From Candidatus Auribacterota bacterium (GTDB taxonomy: Bacteria > Auribacterota > JAFGBW01): DNA of 15,405 nucleotides. Location of the stretch: contig JAFGBW010000140.1 of assembly GCA_016932965.1 (NCBI GenBank), positions 1 through 15,405 on the forward strand, in the 5' to 3' direction. A program made the translations under genes and the position numbers. Under the pieces are notes generated by a model, which did not search any database, had not been told where the DNA came from, and saw nothing but the letters and a program-made list of their open reading frames with translations. Positions 14,129 through 15,405 of this stretch are shown in pieces (position 1 is the stretch's first letter; each line of letters begins with the position of its first letter).

Positions 14129-14617
14129 TTAAAATAATATTTTTTCGAAGAAAAATTCTTTTCCCGGAATGGACTCCTCCCTGATCCGGATAAATCCGTT
14201 TTTCTCAACCGATTTGACAGACGGTTTATTTTCAGAATAGATGGAACAAGTGAGCTTTTTCAATCCGATTTCCTGTGCTTTCTGACAGATCATAGACACC
14301 AGGAGGCATCCCAGTCCTTTTCCTCGGAAGCCGGGATCCCCTATGAGAAACGAGAACTCCCCCGTCTGTTTCAAGGGGTTCACATCGTATATGGAACCAT
14401 ATCCGATGATTCTGCCGTTTGCCTTGAAAGCAAAATAAAAGCATCCCTGCGGGTCCGTGATCATGGAATCAATGTCGGACTGGGTATAGATTTTGTTCTC
14501 TTCAGTATCGGTCATGAAACCTGACAGGACCGGATCGTTGAACCATTTCACCAGAAAAGGGCCGTCTTCTTCAGAAACAGGTCCAAGCGAGAAAGTATCC
14601 TGAGCTTTGTTATTCAT
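14129..14617 (-). CDS. GNAT-family N-acetyltransferase (RimJ/RimL-like)
   Basis: 162 residues, typical for a single GNAT domain. The acetyl-CoA pyrophosphate-binding motif R-G-K-G-L-G is at 98-103, preceded by the beta-4 strand GEFSFLIGDPGF, and motif B follows with SENKPSVKSVEKNGF at 128-142, the usual N-S-EKNGF pattern. The N-terminus (LGPVSEEDGPFLVKWFNDP) fits the Acetyltransf_3/RimJ-RimL group, which acetylate ribosomal protein N-termini, polyamines or small amines. The substrate is not predictable. The ribosome site is weak (CCGGA about 9 nt upstream of the ATG). The gene's stop codon touches the receptor promoter, but the two genes appear to be separate transcription units. Confidence 0.88.
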   Translation of the reverse strand: MNNKAQDTFSLGPVSEEDGPFLVKWFNDPVLSGFMTDTEENKIYTQSDIDSMITDPQGCFYFAFKANGRIIGYGSIYDVNPLKQTGEFSFLIGDPGFRGKGLGCLLVSMICQKAQEIGLKKLTCSIYSENKPSVKSVEKNGFIRIREESIPGKEFFFEKILF

Positions 14618-14790
14618 GAAGGATTATCCGGTTGAATGATTTCATGTTTGATTCTGTTAAAAAAGACAAAATTTCTTGTCAAGTCAATCGTTTCCGAGTA
14701 TAGGTTCATTCATTTAATCAATCCGATAAACTATCACGACGGGTTTTGGATTTGAAACGTATGATAGTGACTGGATGATATATTTGTTAA
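14618..14790. promoter_or_regulatory. Upstream region of the acetyltransferase gene
   Basis: On the minus strand a perfect TTGACA (14677-14682) is followed at 17 bp by the poor TAACAG (14654-14659), so the promoter is uncertain. An inverted repeat ACTATCA (14730-14736) / TGATAGT (14762-14768) lies further upstream. No gene is supported on either strand. Confidence 0.3.
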
Positions 14791-14878
14791 GGAATTGAGA
14801 ATTCAGTGGAAGAATGAACAGAATCAGGAAAGAAAGAATGAACTTATTTTTTATTCCCGATTTTGAGTTCTCAATTCC
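14791..14878. repeat. 88-bp inverted-repeat element with heptamer ends
   Basis: Left arm GGAATTGAGAATTCA (14791-14805) and right arm TGAGTTCTCAATTCC (14864-14878) are inverted at 14 of 15 bases. Each arm is two heptamers of the GAATTSA type. The 58-nt interior has the direct repeat GAATGAAC (14812-14819, 14836-14843) and no reading frame. It is similar in its ends to the S23 unit at 10991-11403. Confidence 0.5.
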
Positions 14879-14895
14879 TGGCAGTATAAAACAAT

Positions 14896-14952
14896 CCGCA
14901 ATGAAGCGGTCCGCATAATAAAGCAGCCGGCTCTGCCGGTTGTATTTTTTTA
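14896..14952 (+). repeat. Two-hairpin element, copy B
   Basis: Hairpin 1 is CCGC-AATGAA-GCGG (14896-14909). Hairpin 2 is CAGCCGGC-TCT-GCCGGTTG (14924-14942), with one G-T wobble, followed by a 7-T run (14945-14951). It is homologous to copy A at 11497-11551. It starts 17 nt after the 88-bp inverted repeat and ends 77 nt before the foldase gene. The stem plus T-run could also end transcription on the plus strand. Confidence 0.55.
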
Positions 14953-15028
14953 CACCAATACATGGAGTCAGTTTGCCTCTGTCCATCTGGATAAGGGGCA
15001 TTTTGATCACTGAAGGAGAATAAAAAAA

Positions 15029-15405
15029 ATGTACCATTTTTTTCAAGCTCATATGAAGAAGATTTTTTGGGCGCTTTTGTTTTTGATCATTCCGCCTTTT
15101 TGTTTTTTCGGGAATTTCAGCATGGGAAGCAGGGAAAAGGTGGTTGGCGAGATGTACGGAAAACCGGTCAAGGAAAATCAGTTCCAGAGAGCGTACAATG
15201 CCGTGTCGCTTGAGGCCCTGTTGAGATACGGGGAGAACTACCATAAATTTTTAAAATTCTTGAATTTGGATCAGCAGGCCTGGGACAGGATGATCTTATT
15301 AAAAAAAGCCAAGGATATGGACATTGAAGTTTCCGACAGCGAATTGCGGAATTACCTGGTGAAACTGTTTTCCGTACCGGGAGAAAAGGGGCCGGTTTTT
15401 GACAA
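15029..15405 (+). CDS. Membrane-anchored SurA/PpiD-like periplasmic foldase, N-terminal part (runs off the window)
   Basis: The first 125 codons are present with no stop before the window edge. The start at 15029 (MYHFFQAHMKK) is supported by AAGGAG 10 nt upstream; the inner ATG at 15053 has no site. A short cytoplasmic N-tail is followed by one hydrophobic segment (about 9-28), then GEMYGKPVKENQFQRAYN at 40-57. The later stretch, LNLDQQAWDRMILLKKAKDMDIEVSDSELRNYLVKLF, is the N-terminal chaperone domain pattern of SurA/PpiD (SurA_N). PpiD-type proteins are held in the inner membrane facing the periplasm and assist secreted and outer-membrane proteins. The isomerase (parvulin) domain would lie beyond the edge and cannot be checked. 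It is the only intact plus-strand gene in the window. Confidence 0.8.
   Translation, partial: MYHFFQAHMKKIFWALLFLIIPPFCFFGNFSMGSREKVVGEMYGKPVKENQFQRAYNAVSLEALLRYGENYHKFLKFLNLDQQAWDRMILLKKAKDMDIEVSDSELRNYLVKLFSVPGEKGPVFD

Noticed and set aside
11497-14952. Two-hairpin elements as integron attC sites
   Set aside because: No conserved GTTRRRY/RYYYAAC ends and no gene-cassette arrangement or integrase in the window.
14714-15244. 176-codon minus-strand reading frame
   Set aside because: Its first half is antisense to the foldase gene, which has a ribosome site, membrane segment and SurA-like sequence. The remainder crosses repeats, and the protein is compositionally odd.

Overview
The window looks like chromosomal DNA from a flagellated, double-membraned (Gram-negative type) bacterium. 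Rod, L-ring and P-ring genes plus a TonB-dependent receptor imply an outer membrane. The pilin-like gene at the left end carries a variant of the H-X9-DG signature known mainly from prepilin-like proteins of the Planctomycetes-Verrucomicrobia-Lentisphaerae group. That, with moderate GC, a sigma-54-like flagellar promoter and many short dispersed palindromic repeats, makes a PVC-related lineage (Omnitrophota or similar) my best guess. This is inference; nothing in the window fixes the taxon.

Layout, left to right. Positions 1-212 hold no supported gene, only one copy of a short dispersed repeat. Two minus-strand genes follow: a type II secretion/type IV pilus-like pseudopilin (213-827) and a class I SAM-dependent methyltransferase (969-1787). 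A 489-bp gap holds the likely methyltransferase promoter, an inverted-repeat element built on 9-nt units, and a second copy of the left-edge repeat. Positions 2277-10416 are a tight minus-strand flagellar operon transcribed flgF-flgG-flgA-flgH-flgI-flgJ-flgN-flgK-flgL. Gene spacing runs from a 1-nt overlap to 73 nt, most genes have a clear Shine-Dalgarno, and a GG-N10-GC sigma-54-type promoter sits just upstream of flgF. The products build the distal rod (FlgF, FlgG), the P and L rings with their chaperone (FlgA, FlgI, FlgH), the rod-cap/assembly factor (FlgJ), and the hook-filament junction with its chaperone (FlgN, FlgK, FlgL).

Positions 10417-11638 are accessory-looking intergenic DNA. They hold heptamer repeats, small hairpins, a decayed four-helix-bundle (S23/IVP family) gene between inverted repeats, and the first copy of a two-hairpin element. 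A TonB-dependent outer-membrane receptor (minus, 11639-13954) follows, with a strong terminator and a near-consensus sigma-70 promoter. Then come a GNAT acetyltransferase (minus) and a 411-bp gap with another heptamer inverted repeat and the second copy of the two-hairpin element. The window ends with the start of a plus-strand membrane-anchored SurA/PpiD-like foldase gene.

The coding content is mostly conventional. The least explained material is the repeat set: two same-strand copies of a two-hairpin element whose second stem shows paired changes, and GAATTSA-type heptamers that frame both the S23 pseudogene and a small 88-bp inverted repeat. In both cases a two-hairpin element lies just to the right of a heptamer-bounded unit.
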